Positions 52,506 through 61,030 of a stretch of DNA of 64,000 bases are shown one piece after another. The notes under the pieces are model-generated. The model saw only the letters and a program-made list of their open reading frames with translations. It was not told where the DNA came from and did no database searches. Location: positions 1 through 64,000 of the forward strand of contig JBJHBT010000015.1 of NCBI GenBank assembly GCA_050485645.1, read 5' to 3'. The DNA comes from JBJHBP01 sp050485645 (GTDB lineage Bacteria; Pseudomonadota; Gammaproteobacteria; Steroidobacterales; Rariloculaceae). The translations under genes were made by a program, and so were the position numbers. The first letter of the stretch is position 1. Every line of letters begins with the position of its first letter.

Positions 52506-55418
52506 TCAGACGCGACATCCCGATGCCGGCCGTAACGGGCGCCGCGTGGGTGCTTCGTCGTCCACGATCGCCTGCGCCGACAGTGAAATCAGCTCGCGCA
52601 GCTCACGGTTGCCAAGCTCGGTGATCCATCGTTCACCGCTGCCGACGATGCGTGCCGCCAGGCCGCGCTTCTGCGCGATCAGCGCATCCACCTTTTCCTC
52701 GATCGTGCCGGCACAGACCATCTTGTACACCTGCACATTGCGCTTCTGTCCAATGCGATACGCGCGATCGGTGGCCTGGTCCTCGACGGCCGGATTCCAC
52801 CAGCGATCGAAATGAAACACGTGATTCGCAGCAGTGAGATTCAACCCGGTACCGCCCGCCTTCACCGACAGCACGAACAGCTGTGGCCCGTCCGCATCTT
52901 CCTGAAAGCGCCTGACCATCTCGTCGCGCGCCCGGCGCGACGTGCCACCGTGCAGAAACGCAACTTCGATTCCGAGCATGCCGGCAAGGTGCGCTTTCAG
53001 GCGCTCACCCATCGCCGTGTACTGCGTAAAAATCAATGCGCGATCGCCGCTGGCGACAACTTCTTCCAGCATCGCGGTGATACGCTCGAGTTTGCCGGAA
53101 CGACCGCGCAGCGGCCCGGATTCACCCAGGTACTGCGCCGGATGGTTGCAGATCTGCTTCAGGAACGTGAGCAGTGCGACCACACGGCCACTGCGCTCGA
53201 TGCCTTCGACATCCTCGATTCTGCGCAGCTCATCATCCACCACGGCCTGATACAGCGAAGCCTGTTCGCGCGTCAGCGTGCAGATCACGTTCATTTCCTG
53301 CTTCGGCGGCAGATCGCGGATGATCTTCGGATCGCTCTTCAAACGCCGCAGCAGAAACGGCGAGACAAGCCGCTTCAGTCTGTCTGCGGCGTGCTCGTTG
53401 CCGTAGCGTTCGATCGGCACCGCATACTCGCGCAGAAACGCTTCCAGCGGACCCAGCAGACCGGGATTCGCGAATTCGAGTATCGACCACAGTTCGGCAA
53501 GGCGATTCTCGACCGGCGTACCGGTCAACGCGAACCGATGCGCGGCACGCAGGCCTCGGGCGGCCTTCGCCGTCGCAGACGCGGCGTTCTTGATGTTCTG
53601 CGCTTCGTCCAGCGTCACGGTCGACCACTCCACATCGGCCAGCAGTCCGGCATCGCGGCGCAGCAGGCCGTAGCTGGTCAGCACCAGCGTGCCGGCGCCG
53701 CGCGCGATGGTGGCCGCGTCGCGTGCCCGGTCCGGACCATAGTGCGCGACACTGGACAACGAAGGGGCAAAGCGCGCGATCTCCCGCTCCCAGTTGCCGA
53801 TCACCGACGTCGGCGCCACCAGCAGCGCAGGCCGGTGGTCGTCCGGCGTCAGCTCCATGCGGTACAGCAGAAATGCAATCAGCTGCACGGTCTTGCCCAG
53901 TCCCATGTCGTCGGCAAGACAGGCACCCAGTCCCAGACGACCCATGGTTGCCAGCCACGCCAACCCTCGTGCCTGGTAGGGACGCAGCGTGCCATGCAGT
54001 GCGCGCGGCGCGATGCCGGTGACCGCATCGGTGTCGCGCAACCGGTTCAGCAGTTCCGCGAAGCCACCGCTTGCGACCACTTCAACCGGCATGCCGTCAC
54101 GACGCGTCTCGCCAGTCAGCGCGGCGACGAGTGCATCCACAGCCGGCAGTTGTCCGCCGCCGATCTTCAGATAACGCCGGATGTCATCCAGATCGTGCGG
54201 ATCCATCGCGATCCATTGACCACGATGACGAACCAGCGGCATTTTGTACTTCGCGAGCAGCGCAAGTTCACTCGCCGTTACCGGCTGGTCGCCGAGCGCG
54301 GCCTCCCAGTCGAAAGCCAGAGACTCGTCCAGGTTGAAACCACCGGCACCGGCCACCGCACCCGCCACCTGCGTGACCTGACTGATGCGCATTCGCAGAC
54401 GCAGGCGCCGCTGACCGCAGGCCGTCAGTTCCGCCGGCAGAATCACGCGAAACCCGGCCTCGCCCAGCGCGGCCGCGCCTTCGTTCAGAAAGTGCCAGCT
54501 GTCCGCGGCATCCAGCGTCAGCTGCGCCGGACAGGCCTCGTTCAGGCTCTGCGCGATCGGTGCGAACAATCGTGCAGCGCGACCCAACGCCTCCAGCAGC
54601 CACTGCCGCGGGTTGTGAAACGCAGCACCCAGCCCATGCAGGTGGCCTGACGCACCGCGCCAGACTTCGGACGCTGGCACGATCAGACTGGGATCGTCGG
54701 GTGCCTGCAACAGATAGACCAGCAGAAAGTCGCCGTGATCGGCCGCGGGCAGTTCGAGACGAAAGCAGATGCGCAGGCGATCATGCAGCCCGAACGCAGG
54801 GCGGCTCCATCCGTCCAGATCGTCCAGCAACGTGCGTTCAGCGAAGCTGTCGGTGTCGAACTGCGCGTCCGCCGCGCTGTCCGTCGTGACGACACTACGC
54901 ACCAGCGTATCCATGGCGGCGTCGAGGAAACGGCGCAGCAGCGCCTCCGGTGTCCAGACCCTGCGCCCTCTGCTGCCGGGCGCGGGTACTGCGTGTGCCG
55001 CCGGCGACATGCTGCGTGCAATCGCGGCCACGCGGGCGCGATCCTCGTCCGCTGCCAGGGCCGCACCCCAGCGGGCAAGCACCCGTCCCTCATGACGCAC
55101 GACAGTGGGCACCTTACGTTCGCGGCTCGCCAGATCCAGCGCCAGCTGGCTGGCATGCGCCCAGGACGCCACCGAGGCCGGCAGTCTGGCCAGATCGGCC
55201 AGTGGCTGTGCGGCCAGGTGTGTCAGTGTCGGCAACAACGGCAGCGCGCGTCCCTCAACGTGGCCGCTGCGTGCCGGTGCGATCACTGTCGCCAGCGCAG
55301 GAGCGCCAGTTTCCAGAAGCTCATGAATCACTGCCGCGCCGGTGGCGCACGGTTCTTCGTCCCAGATGAAGAATTCATTTCGGGTTGGCAGGAAGACCAG
55401 CGGCATGCGGGGCATCAT
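52506..55418 (-). CDS. SNF2-family helicase with N-terminal DUF3670
   Basis: About 970 residues. The N-terminal half has the SNF2-associated region typical of bacterial members (LDESLAFDWEAALG, KMPLVRHRGQWIAMDP). The C-terminal half is a Swi2/Snf2 ATPase: Walker A DDMGLGKTVQLIAF, DEAQ box LDEAQNIKN, SAT-like LTGTPVENRLAELWSILEF, and motifs V/VI GTGLNLTAANHVFHFDRWWN and DRAYRIGQKR. It probably remodels nucleoprotein, by translocation along DNA rather than strand separation. Convergent with the HtrA-like gene, 16 bp apart. Start codon uncertain (55418, 55415 or 55406) because no ribosome site is visible. Confidence 0.92.
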   Translation of the reverse strand: MMPRMPLVFLPTRNEFFIWDEEPCATGAAVIHELLETGAPALATVIAPARSGHVEGRALPLLPTLTHLAAQPLADLARLPASVASWAHASQLALDLASRERKVPTVVRHEGRVLARWGAALAADEDRARVAAIARSMSPAAHAVPAPGSRGRRVWTPEALLRRFLDAAMDTLVRSVVTTDSAADAQFDTDSFAERTLLDDLDGWSRPAFGLHDRLRICFRLELPAADHGDFLLVYLLQAPDDPSLIVPASEVWRGASGHLHGLGAAFHNPRQWLLEALGRAARLFAPIAQSLNEACPAQLTLDAADSWHFLNEGAAALGEAGFRVILPAELTACGQRRLRLRMRISQVTQVAGAVAGAGGFNLDESLAFDWEAALGDQPVTASELALLAKYKMPLVRHRGQWIAMDPHDLDDIRRYLKIGGGQLPAVDALVAALTGETRRDGMPVEVVASGGFAELLNRLRDTDAVTGIAPRALHGTLRPYQARGLAWLATMGRLGLGACLADDMGLGKTVQLIAFLLYRMELTPDDHRPALLVAPTSVIGNWEREIARFAPSLSSVAHYGPDRARDAATIARGAGTLVLTSYGLLRRDAGLLADVEWSTVTLDEAQNIKNAASATAKAARGLRAAHRFALTGTPVENRLAELWSILEFANPGLLGPLEAFLREYAVPIERYGNEHAADRLKRLVSPFLLRRLKSDPKIIRDLPPKQEMNVICTLTREQASLYQAVVDDELRRIEDVEGIERSGRVVALLTFLKQICNHPAQYLGESGPLRGRSGKLERITAMLEEVVASGDRALIFTQYTAMGERLKAHLAGMLGIEVAFLHGGTSRRARDEMVRRFQEDADGPQLFVLSVKAGGTGLNLTAANHVFHFDRWWNPAVEDQATDRAYRIGQKRNVQVYKMVCAGTIEEKVDALIAQKRGLAARIVGSGERWITELGNRELRELISLSAQAIVDDEAPTRRPLRPASGCRV

Positions 55419-55577
55419 ATCGGACAAACACAAATGCCGTGATCGGCCCATGCGAATCAGGCTGGCTGTTGCGGGGAGCGTGCCATGGCGACATCACAAC
55501 GCCATCCGGACAAACGCTATCCGGTTTCCTTGTCGGCAGACGCATCCGCATCGGGCGTCAACTGTCGGCGCCAGCTG

Positions 55578-56906
55578 CTACAGAAACCCGAGGAAGCCGT
55601 AACCAAGCCCCAGCAGCGCGCACACACCGAGCACGCGCAGAATGTCCTGCCGGAATTTCCACAGCGCAACGAACGCGGCAACAGCAACAATGGCCTGGAG
55701 CCACTGAAAGTCGCCGGCGAACGGCGCTGCGGCAGTGGCATCCGGCCACATCACGTGCCACGAGAAGAAAACCGCGAGATTCAGAATCACGCCCACCACC
55801 GCGGCGGTGATCGCCGACAGCGGCGCGGTAAACTTCAGGTCGCCATGGGTGGATTCGACCAGCGGGCCGCCGGCGAGAATGAACAGGAACGACGGCAGGA
55901 ACGTGAAGAAGGTCGCCACCGAGGCGCCAACGAAGCCGGCAAGAAACAGGTTCTCCGCACCAAAGATCTGTAGCGTCCATGCGCCAACGAAACCGACAAA
56001 GGCAACGATCATGATCAGCGGACCCGGTGTGCTCTCGCCCAGCGCCAGACCGTCGATCATCTGCGTGCCTGTCAGCCAGCCGTAATTCTCGACACCGCCC
56101 TGGTATACGTAAGGCAGCACGGCGTAGGCACCGCCAAACGTGACCAGTGCCGCCCTGGTAAAGAAGCTGGCAGTGTCGGTCAGCGTACCCGATGGCAGCA
56201 GCCACATCGCACCGGCCCACAGCAGGCCACCCACCACCAGCAACCTCACCAGCCGGGCGTGGCTGTACACCGTATGCGGCCCACGCGTGTCATCGTCGAC
56301 GACCGCGGCACCGTACCGCCTGCCGTCGCCGCCATGATCACCACCAATGCGGAATTTGTCGGGCATCAGTCTGCCGCCCAGCACCCCGAGCAGCGCCGCG
56401 CCCACGACGATGAACGGGAAAGGCACGCCGAAGGCGAAGATCGCGATGAACGCCGTGGCGGCCAGTGCCCACATCACCTGATTCTTCAGCGTGCGCGAGC
56501 CGATGCGCCACGCCGCCACGATGACGATCGCGACCACAGCCGGCTTGATGCCGTAGAAAACGCCCTGAACCAGGGTCAGATCACCATAGGCCAGATAGAT
56601 AAAGGTAAGCAGCGAGAGAATGAACAACGATGGCAGCACGAACAGCGCACCGGCGACCACGCCGCCCCACGTACGATGCAGCAGCCAACCGATGTAGATC
56701 GCGAGCTGCTGCGCCTCCGGACCTGGCAGCACCATGCAGTAGTTGAGCGCGTGCAGAAAACGCCGCTCCGAGATCCAGCGGCGCCGCTCCACCAGCTCCT
56801 GATGCATCATCGAGATCTGTCCGGCCGGGCCGCCAAAACTGATGAAGCCGAGCTTCAGCCAGTAGAGGAAGGCCTCACGGAACGACGGATGGCCCGGAGC
56901 GGTCAT
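55578..56906 (-). CDS. chrA: Chromate transporter (ChrA-type, two CHR domains)
   Basis: 442-residue membrane protein with two CHR repeats. Domain 1 begins FLYWLKLGFISFGGPAGQISMM and domain 2 begins ASFFTRAALVTFGGAYAVLPYVYQG; both have the FGGP/FGGA signature. The central linker DGRRYGAAVVDDDTRGPHTV is hydrophilic. The family couples proton or sulfate movement to chromate efflux. No chrB or reductase gene is beside it, so its role is inferred from family only. The ATG at 56906 gives the normal N-terminus; MHFPRSQ at 56939 is possible. Confidence 0.92.
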   Translation of the reverse strand: MTAPGHPSFREAFLYWLKLGFISFGGPAGQISMMHQELVERRRWISERRFLHALNYCMVLPGPEAQQLAIYIGWLLHRTWGGVVAGALFVLPSLFILSLLTFIYLAYGDLTLVQGVFYGIKPAVVAIVIVAAWRIGSRTLKNQVMWALAATAFIAIFAFGVPFPFIVVGAALLGVLGGRLMPDKFRIGGDHGGDGRRYGAAVVDDDTRGPHTVYSHARLVRLLVVGGLLWAGAMWLLPSGTLTDTASFFTRAALVTFGGAYAVLPYVYQGGVENYGWLTGTQMIDGLALGESTPGPLIMIVAFVGFVGAWTLQIFGAENLFLAGFVGASVATFFTFLPSFLFILAGGPLVESTHGDLKFTAPLSAITAAVVGVILNLAVFFSWHVMWPDATAAAPFAGDFQWLQAIVAVAAFVALWKFRQDILRVLGVCALLGLGYGFLGFL

Positions 56907-56972
56907 GCCAGGCAAGTGCTGAGACCTCGGGAAGTGCAAGCCCGGACAGCAGATGCCCGATGCGAGGCGCGT

Positions 56973-57383
56973 TCAGAAGCGATCATTTCCGCTGATCCCG
57001 AGATTGTTGACCTTGGTCCTGCCGAGAATTTTCAGAAGCCCATTGCGGCACGCTTTCAATACCGGATAAAGGACTCCGGATACAGCACGGGAACGGAAAC
57101 ACCAATAAGCGAATCGATTGAAGAAGCCCTTTTTCGTACTCATGAGCGCAAGAGCGTGTATTGCATCGGCGCCGTAATAGAGCTCACTCCCCACCTTCAC
57201 CACCATCCCCTGGTCGATACTCAGACCTCTGGCGTTAATCTCCTCCATAACCGGACCGCCATCGCGCGCATCGATCAGCACGAGGCGACCCGCAGACTCC
57301 CTGATTCGCACGATGCTGCAATAATACTCGCATACCGGACATTGCCTGTCGTAGACGACGATGATTTCCGCCTCGTGTGTCAC
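56973..57383 (-). CDS. DCC family thiol-disulfide oxidoreductase-like protein (DUF393)
   Basis: 136 residues starting with GTG. The DCC signature is VVYDRQCPVCEYYCSIVR, with the CxxC-like pair, and RLVLIDARDGGPVMEEINARG is the next family block. The rest has a hydrophobic C-terminal half (FAYWCFRSRAVSGVLYPVLK). DUF393 proteins have a thioredoxin-like fold and are suspected redox proteins. GAGG lies seven bases before the GTG. It lies between chrA and the orphan antitoxin gene on the same strand, with no clear operon partner. Confidence 0.8.
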   Translation of the reverse strand: MTHEAEIIVVYDRQCPVCEYYCSIVRIRESAGRLVLIDARDGGPVMEEINARGLSIDQGMVVKVGSELYYGADAIHALALMSTKKGFFNRFAYWCFRSRAVSGVLYPVLKACRNGLLKILGRTKVNNLGISGNDRF

Positions 57384-57428
57384 TCCGGCACCTCAAGCTC
57401 ACTTCACCGACAGACCCGCGCACCTCAC

Positions 57429-57602
57429 TCAGGCAGCGGTCCTCAAGGGTCGAACCGCGCCGATTCTTTGCGCATGCTCTTCGAGTACGCGCAAACTCGC
57501 CCGAACAACCTCGCTGGCCGAGCCGTAGCGTCCACTCTCGATTGGCCGGCTGATGAACCCCTCGAAATGATCGCCGAGGGACATGCTGGTATTCCCAGCC
57601 AT
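57429..57602 (-). CDS. Truncated ParD-like antitoxin, orphan
   Basis: 57 residues. MSLGDHFEGFISRPIESGRY followed by GSASEVVRASLRVLEEH is the ribbon-helix-helix DNA-binding half of ParD. After EEH the usual toxin-binding tail is replaced by AQRIGAVRPLRTAA and a stop, so the part that neutralises ParE appears to be missing. A strong GGAGG lies nine bases before the ATG. No parE follows: the next gene on this strand is the DCC protein 45 bp away. It may be a decaying antitoxin or a stand-alone repressor. Confidence 0.7.
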   Translation of the reverse strand: MAGNTSMSLGDHFEGFISRPIESGRYGSASEVVRASLRVLEEHAQRIGAVRPLRTAA

Positions 57603-57707
57603 ACGCTGCCACCTCCTTCGGTACCACTATATGTCAATTACTGGTAACTGCCATTCAGCGCCTGATCGACAGCGTCGCTATCGAAGGAGATGCGAGTGGA
57701 TCGGGTT

Positions 57708-57786
57708 GGACCTCAGTGGAGTCGGCGCTCCCGACAGGACAAACTTCGAATTGTCTGCTCGAAGCCCTCGCGAGCTGGAGCAACTG
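57708..57786 (+). repeat. Island repeat, copy A
   Basis: First and most diverged of four related segments found between toxin-antitoxin cassettes. The core GACAGGACAAACTTCGAA at 57733-57750 aligns with copies B, C and D. Its forward frame stays open and reads LPTGQTSNCLLEALASW, matching the peptide frame of the other copies. It lies upstream of the phd-zeta operon. The remainder of 57603-57878 is non-coding apart from the promoter below. Confidence 0.7.
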
Positions 57787-57821
57787 CACTGAGGCTCATC
57801 CGCCGCACCCGCCCTTCTTAG

Positions 57822-57850
57822 TAGCTAGTCCGTATCGAATTAGCTAATAT
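57822..57850 (+). promoter_or_regulatory. Candidate promoter/operator of the phd-zeta operon
   Basis: TAATAT at 57845-57850 is a good -10. TAGCTA at 57822-57827 sits where the -35 should be, 17 bases away. TAGCTA recurs at 57841-57846, overlapping the -10, so two identical palindromic hexamers 19 bases apart flank the spacer. This is a layout suited to binding of the antitoxin for autorepression. The ATG is 29 bases downstream. Confidence 0.45.
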
Positions 57851-57878
57851 AGCGGGCAGTTCGGCCACGGAGCGCGTC

Positions 57879-58277
57879 ATGGCAAAGCGCCGTCTGAAAC
57901 GTAAAACCGGCGAGGCCCGCGCCGCCTCGCGAGCCACACCACCTGCTAGCCGCGAACAGGCGGCGGCGCGTGGCGAGCGCTCGATCCCCGCAACTCAAGC
58001 CAAGAACCGGTTCGGAGAGGTGTTGAAGGCGGCGGAAGCGGGGCCGGTCTTCATCGAGAAGCGTGGCCGCTACCAGGCGGTGGTGCTCGCCGTCGACGAT
58101 TATCAGTCACTCCTGGCCCGGAACCGCACACCGGATGAGGCGCGCCTGGACGCGCTGCGCAAAGAATTCGACAAGCTCTACGCGCGAATGCAATCGCAGC
58201 GTTCGCGCAGCGCGACGGATCGGCTCCTCGTTGCGTCGGACGAAGAGATCAATCGGGCCGTCGCCCCGCGTGACTGA
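57879..58277 (+). CDS. Phd/YefM-type antitoxin
   Basis: 132 residues. A basic N-terminal tail of about 45 residues (KRRLKRKTGEARAASR) precedes the Phd/YefM fold: IPATQAKNRFGEVLKAAEAG then VFIEKRGRYQAVVLAVDDY. The C-terminal helix (LDALRKEFDKLYARMQSQ and beyond) would wrap the toxin. It overlaps the zeta-type toxin gene by 8 bp. The antitoxin type normally pairs with Doc or RelE toxins, so pairing with a zeta-like kinase is notable. The basic tail may bind DNA. Confidence 0.85.
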   Translation: MAKRRLKRKTGEARAASRATPPASREQAAARGERSIPATQAKNRFGEVLKAAEAGPVFIEKRGRYQAVVLAVDDYQSLLARNRTPDEARLDALRKEFDKLYARMQSQRSRSATDRLLVASDEEINRAVAPRD

Positions 58278-58935
58278 GCGTGGGCGGATCTTCGTCGCCG
58301 CCGGCACGAACGGCGCCGGCAAGAGCTCGATTGCCGGAGAATTCATTGCCCGCGCCGGCGGCGCCTACTACAACCCGGACGCGCGCACGCGCGAACTCGT
58401 GGCGGCAGGACTCGAACTCACAAAGGCCAACGCACAGAGCTGGAAGGAGGGTTACGATGCGCTTCGGCGCGCGATCGACCGAGGCGAGAGCTTCACGTTC
58501 GAGACCACACTCGGCGGGGAGAGTATCGCCCGTGAGCTTCACCGTGCGGCGGTGGCGGGTCTCGAAGTGTGCATCTGGTACGTCGGCCTCGCCTCCCCGG
58601 CGCTGCACATTCAGCGCGTCCGGGCGCGCGTCGCCCGCGGTGGTCACGACATCCCCGAGGCGAAGATTCGGGCGCGCTACGCGCCGAGTCTCCGCAATCT
58701 CATCACCCTCCTCGAAGTCGTAGCCGAAGTACATCTGTTCGACAACTCCGAGGAAACCGCTGACGGGCGCCCACAGGCGCGACGCGTGATGCGCATGAAG
58801 GATCGGACAATCGTCGCACCGCCGAGCCTGGACGAACTCCTGCGCACAACACCCGAATGGGCGAAACCCGTGGTGGTTGCGGCCTTCAAGGTACACCAGG
58901 CGACGTTGACCACGCGGCGGAACCAGGGCCGATAG
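58270..58935 (+). CDS. Zeta-family toxin ATPase
   Basis: 221 residues from a GTG inside the antitoxin gene's end. Walker A GTNGAGKS (residues 12-19), then YYNPDARTRELVAAGLEL and SFTFETTLGGESI, follow the zeta/PezT pattern. Members phosphorylate UDP-GlcNAc-type sugars and block wall synthesis. The basic patch RVRARVARGGHDIPEAKIRARY is the usual substrate-side loop. The frame extends upstream across the antitoxin, but that extension is out of family. With the Phd-like partner it forms a two-gene toxin-antitoxin unit, 35 bp before repeat B. Confidence 0.88.
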   Translation: MTERGRIFVAAGTNGAGKSSIAGEFIARAGGAYYNPDARTRELVAAGLELTKANAQSWKEGYDALRRAIDRGESFTFETTLGGESIARELHRAAVAGLEVCIWYVGLASPALHIQRVRARVARGGHDIPEAKIRARYAPSLRNLITLLEVVAEVHLFDNSEETADGRPQARRVMRMKDRTIVAPPSLDELLRTTPEWAKPVVVAAFKVHQATLTTRRNQGR

Positions 58936-58970
58936 CCAACACGCTCGCAAAACCGGGCGGGGACGTCAGC

Positions 58971-59064
58971 GGACCACCCTGGACACCAACGCAAGCTGGC
59001 GCGCCCGGAAGGACAAAGTTCGAACTCCCTGCTGGATACGCTGGCCTGGTGGAATACCTTCCTC
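58971..59064 (+). repeat. Island repeat, copy B
   Basis: Contains GCAAGCTGGCGCGCCCGG and GGACAAAGTTCGAACTCCCT, which align with copies C and D. Its 5' flank GGACCACC is shared with copy D. The forward frame KLARPEGQSSNSLLDTLAW is open. It lies between the zeta gene and the first Fic gene. The other bases of 58936-59239 hold no recognisable gene. Confidence 0.8.
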
Positions 59065-59239
59065 GAGCAGTCGACACGGTCGACCGGGCATCGCCCTGAG
59101 GAACGCCTGAATTCCCGCGTCGGATCACCCGGGAAACTCGCGCTCCGGGACCCTCGGGGCAGCCTTGAATTGGATGGATATGGATGGACAAATGGATGTC
59201 TCTGTGCCACCCTCGAAATGGATGGAATTGGAGGTCACA

Positions 59240-60298
59240 ATGGGTGGCGGCATCCAGACAGACACGCTATCGATCACGACAGCGATCCTCAAGCTGATCG
59301 CAGAGGTCGACGAATTCAAGGGGGCGTGGACGGCGATAGGCCGGATCTCGCCCGAGCGCCTGACCGCCCTGCGCCGCGTTGCGACCATCGAAAGCATCGG
59401 CTCCTCAACCCGAATCGAAGGCGCAAGACTCTCCGACGGAGAAGTCGAAGCATTGCTGACCGGCCTCGAGGTCAAGGAACTCGCCTCACGCGACGAAGAG
59501 GAAGTCGCCGGATATGCGGAAACGATGGAAACAGTGTTTGCGCACTTCAAGGAAATCGCGCTGACCGAAAACCACATCAAGCAACTTCACCGCCACCTGC
59601 TGCAGTACTCGTCCAAAGACGAACGTCATCGCGGCGAGTACAAGACCCATGATAATCATGTCGAGGCCTTCGGCCCGAATGGCGAAGATCTTGGCGTTGT
59701 CTTCGCCACGGCAACACCGTTCGATACGCCTCGCCTGATGACCGAACTCGTCGAGTGGACGACAGAAAATTTTGAGAGTGGCGATCTGCACAAGCTGATC
59801 ATCATCGCAGTTTTCATCGTTGTCTTTCTCGCGATTCACCCGTTCCAGGATGGCAACGGACGGCTTTCGCGCATCCTGACAACGCTGCTGTTGATGCGCG
59901 CGGAGTACAGCTACGTGCCTTACAGTTCACTCGAAAGTGTCATCGAACAGAGCAAGGATGCGTACTATCTGAGCCTGCGGCAGACGCAGGGTACGCTGCG
60001 CACGAAAGCACCCGACTGGCAGCCGTGGCTGACCTTCTTCCTTCGCGCGCTACAACAGCAGAAGGCGCGGCTCGAGAAGAAGATCGAGCGCGAGCGCCTG
60101 ATCCTGGGTGACCTGCCAGAACTCTCCGTACAGATTCTGGAACTGTGCCGCGAGCACGGGCGCGTCACTGTCGCCGAGGTAGTAAAGGTGACGGGGGCAA
60201 ACCGCAACACGGTCAAGGATCATCTGAAAGCGCTGACAAAAGCCGGCCACATCGAACCACACGGCGCGGGCCGCGGCTCGTGGTACAGCCTTCCGTAA
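59240..60298 (+). CDS. Fic family protein with winged-helix C-terminus
   Basis: 352 residues. The Fic core motif is HPFQDGNGRLSR (residues 200-211), and an inhibitory helix of the S-xxx-E-G type is present at Ser56-Glu60-Gly61 (GSSTRIEGARL), so AMP transfer is probably self-restrained. ELCREHGRVTVAEVVKVTGAN near the C-terminus is a winged-helix DNA-binding segment. The ATG at 59240 has GGAGG five bases upstream; the frame also extends to 59165 through several Met codons with weaker ribosome sites. It stands between repeat B and the decayed AbiE pair and has no separate antitoxin gene. Confidence 0.9.
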   Translation: MGGGIQTDTLSITTAILKLIAEVDEFKGAWTAIGRISPERLTALRRVATIESIGSSTRIEGARLSDGEVEALLTGLEVKELASRDEEEVAGYAETMETVFAHFKEIALTENHIKQLHRHLLQYSSKDERHRGEYKTHDNHVEAFGPNGEDLGVVFATATPFDTPRLMTELVEWTTENFESGDLHKLIIIAVFIVVFLAIHPFQDGNGRLSRILTTLLLMRAEYSYVPYSSLESVIEQSKDAYYLSLRQTQGTLRTKAPDWQPWLTFFLRALQQQKARLEKKIERERLILGDLPELSVQILELCREHGRVTVAEVVKVTGANRNTVKDHLKALTKAGHIEPHGAGRGSWYSLP

Positions 60299-60433
60299 AT
60301 GGCTCCCACCGATCGTCGTAGAACACTCCAGCTGGCGCAATGGGGCAAGACGTTGGAAAACGCCGTTGGACCTTAGGGTAACAAGCCCAACCGAGAGGCG
60401 GGTCCGGATAATAATCACACTATTTGATGTCTA

Positions 60434-60625
60434 GTGGTGCTGTCGATCCCCGTGACCGTGTACCGCTTCGATCCGAAAACCTTTAAAGACGGGCTGGATG
60501 TCGCCCTCGAAGCGCTGCGCCTGGCGCGGCAACGGAAGCGCGTACAGAATCGGGACCTGCTGCGCTACGCGCGACTGCTTCGCGTTGAAACGCCTATGTC
60601 ACCGTATCTGCAGGCAATCGAGTGA
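60434..60625 (+). pseudogene. C-terminal remnant of an AbiEi-type antitoxin
   Basis: 63 codons. VTVYRFDPKTFKDGLDVALE followed by ALRLARQRKRVQNRDLLRYARLLRVETPM and PYLQAIE matches the C-terminal part of AbiEi antitoxins. The N-terminal DNA-binding domain is missing, and the region between 60299 and 60433 shows no trace of it. It overlaps the following AbiEii-type frame by 4 bases, as in intact AbiE pairs. Probably non-functional. Confidence 0.65.
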
Positions 60626-60885
60626 GCCGGAACGAAACGAAAAACGTCGTTGCCTCCGTACTTGCGAGGCTGCGCAGTCATTCGAAGTCGCGCGGGGCTC
60701 CCTTTCAACAGGTGCTTCAACAGTACGCCATCGAGCGGTTCCTGTATCGGATCTCGAAGTCGGAACATGCGCAAACCGTCGTTCTGAAAGGCGCTCTGCT
60801 ACTGAAGACAATCGGTATCTCCGGTGCACGCCCCACGATGCTCGCCCAGCAGTGGAAAGCCGGGAACGGGTGGGTGCCTCGGTGA
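60622..60885 (+). pseudogene. N-terminal remnant of an AbiEii-type nucleotidyltransferase toxin
   Basis: 87 codons from a GTG. FLYRISKSEHAQTVVLKGAL and LLKTIGISGARPTM are the start of an AbiEii/AbiGii nucleotidyltransferase. Intact relatives continue with the DID metal-binding motif immediately after 'ARPT', but here the frame changes to LAQQWKAGNGWVPR and stops inside repeat C. The catalytic domain is lost, so it cannot be an active toxin. The break lies about 40 bases before the repeat core. Confidence 0.75.
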
Positions 60886-60957
60886 AACTGGCGCGCCCGG
60901 GAGGACAAACTTCGAACTCCCTGCTGGATACGCTGGCTGACTGGAATGCCTGCCTTG
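60879..60957 (+). repeat. Island repeat, copy C
   Basis: Contains CTGGCGCGCCCGGGAGGACA and ACTTCGAACTCCCTGCTGG. The forward frame reads KLARPGGQTSNSLLDTLADW. Compared with copy D, the first six codon differences from that frame are all at third positions. It lies between the truncated AbiEii frame, which ends inside it, and the CopG/PIN pair. GTG at 60882 could be a start for the short frame, but the frame runs to about 61010 without a recognised product. Confidence 0.85.
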
Positions 60958-61030
60958 CGACGCCGCCCGTCGACCAGCCGCGATCCGGTAGCTCTTGCCG
61001 GGAGAAATGACGTGTATTACAGTGTGGTGC

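Noticed and set aside
57443..57637. Minus-strand 64-codon frame near the orphan antitoxin
   Set aside because: Overlaps the ParD-like gene in another frame; that gene has a family match and a ribosome site, this one has neither.
60879..60957. Repeat as a tRNA-like element because of the TTCGAA centre
   Set aside because: TTCGAA resembles a T-loop, but no cloverleaf stems or acceptor pairing can be formed around it.
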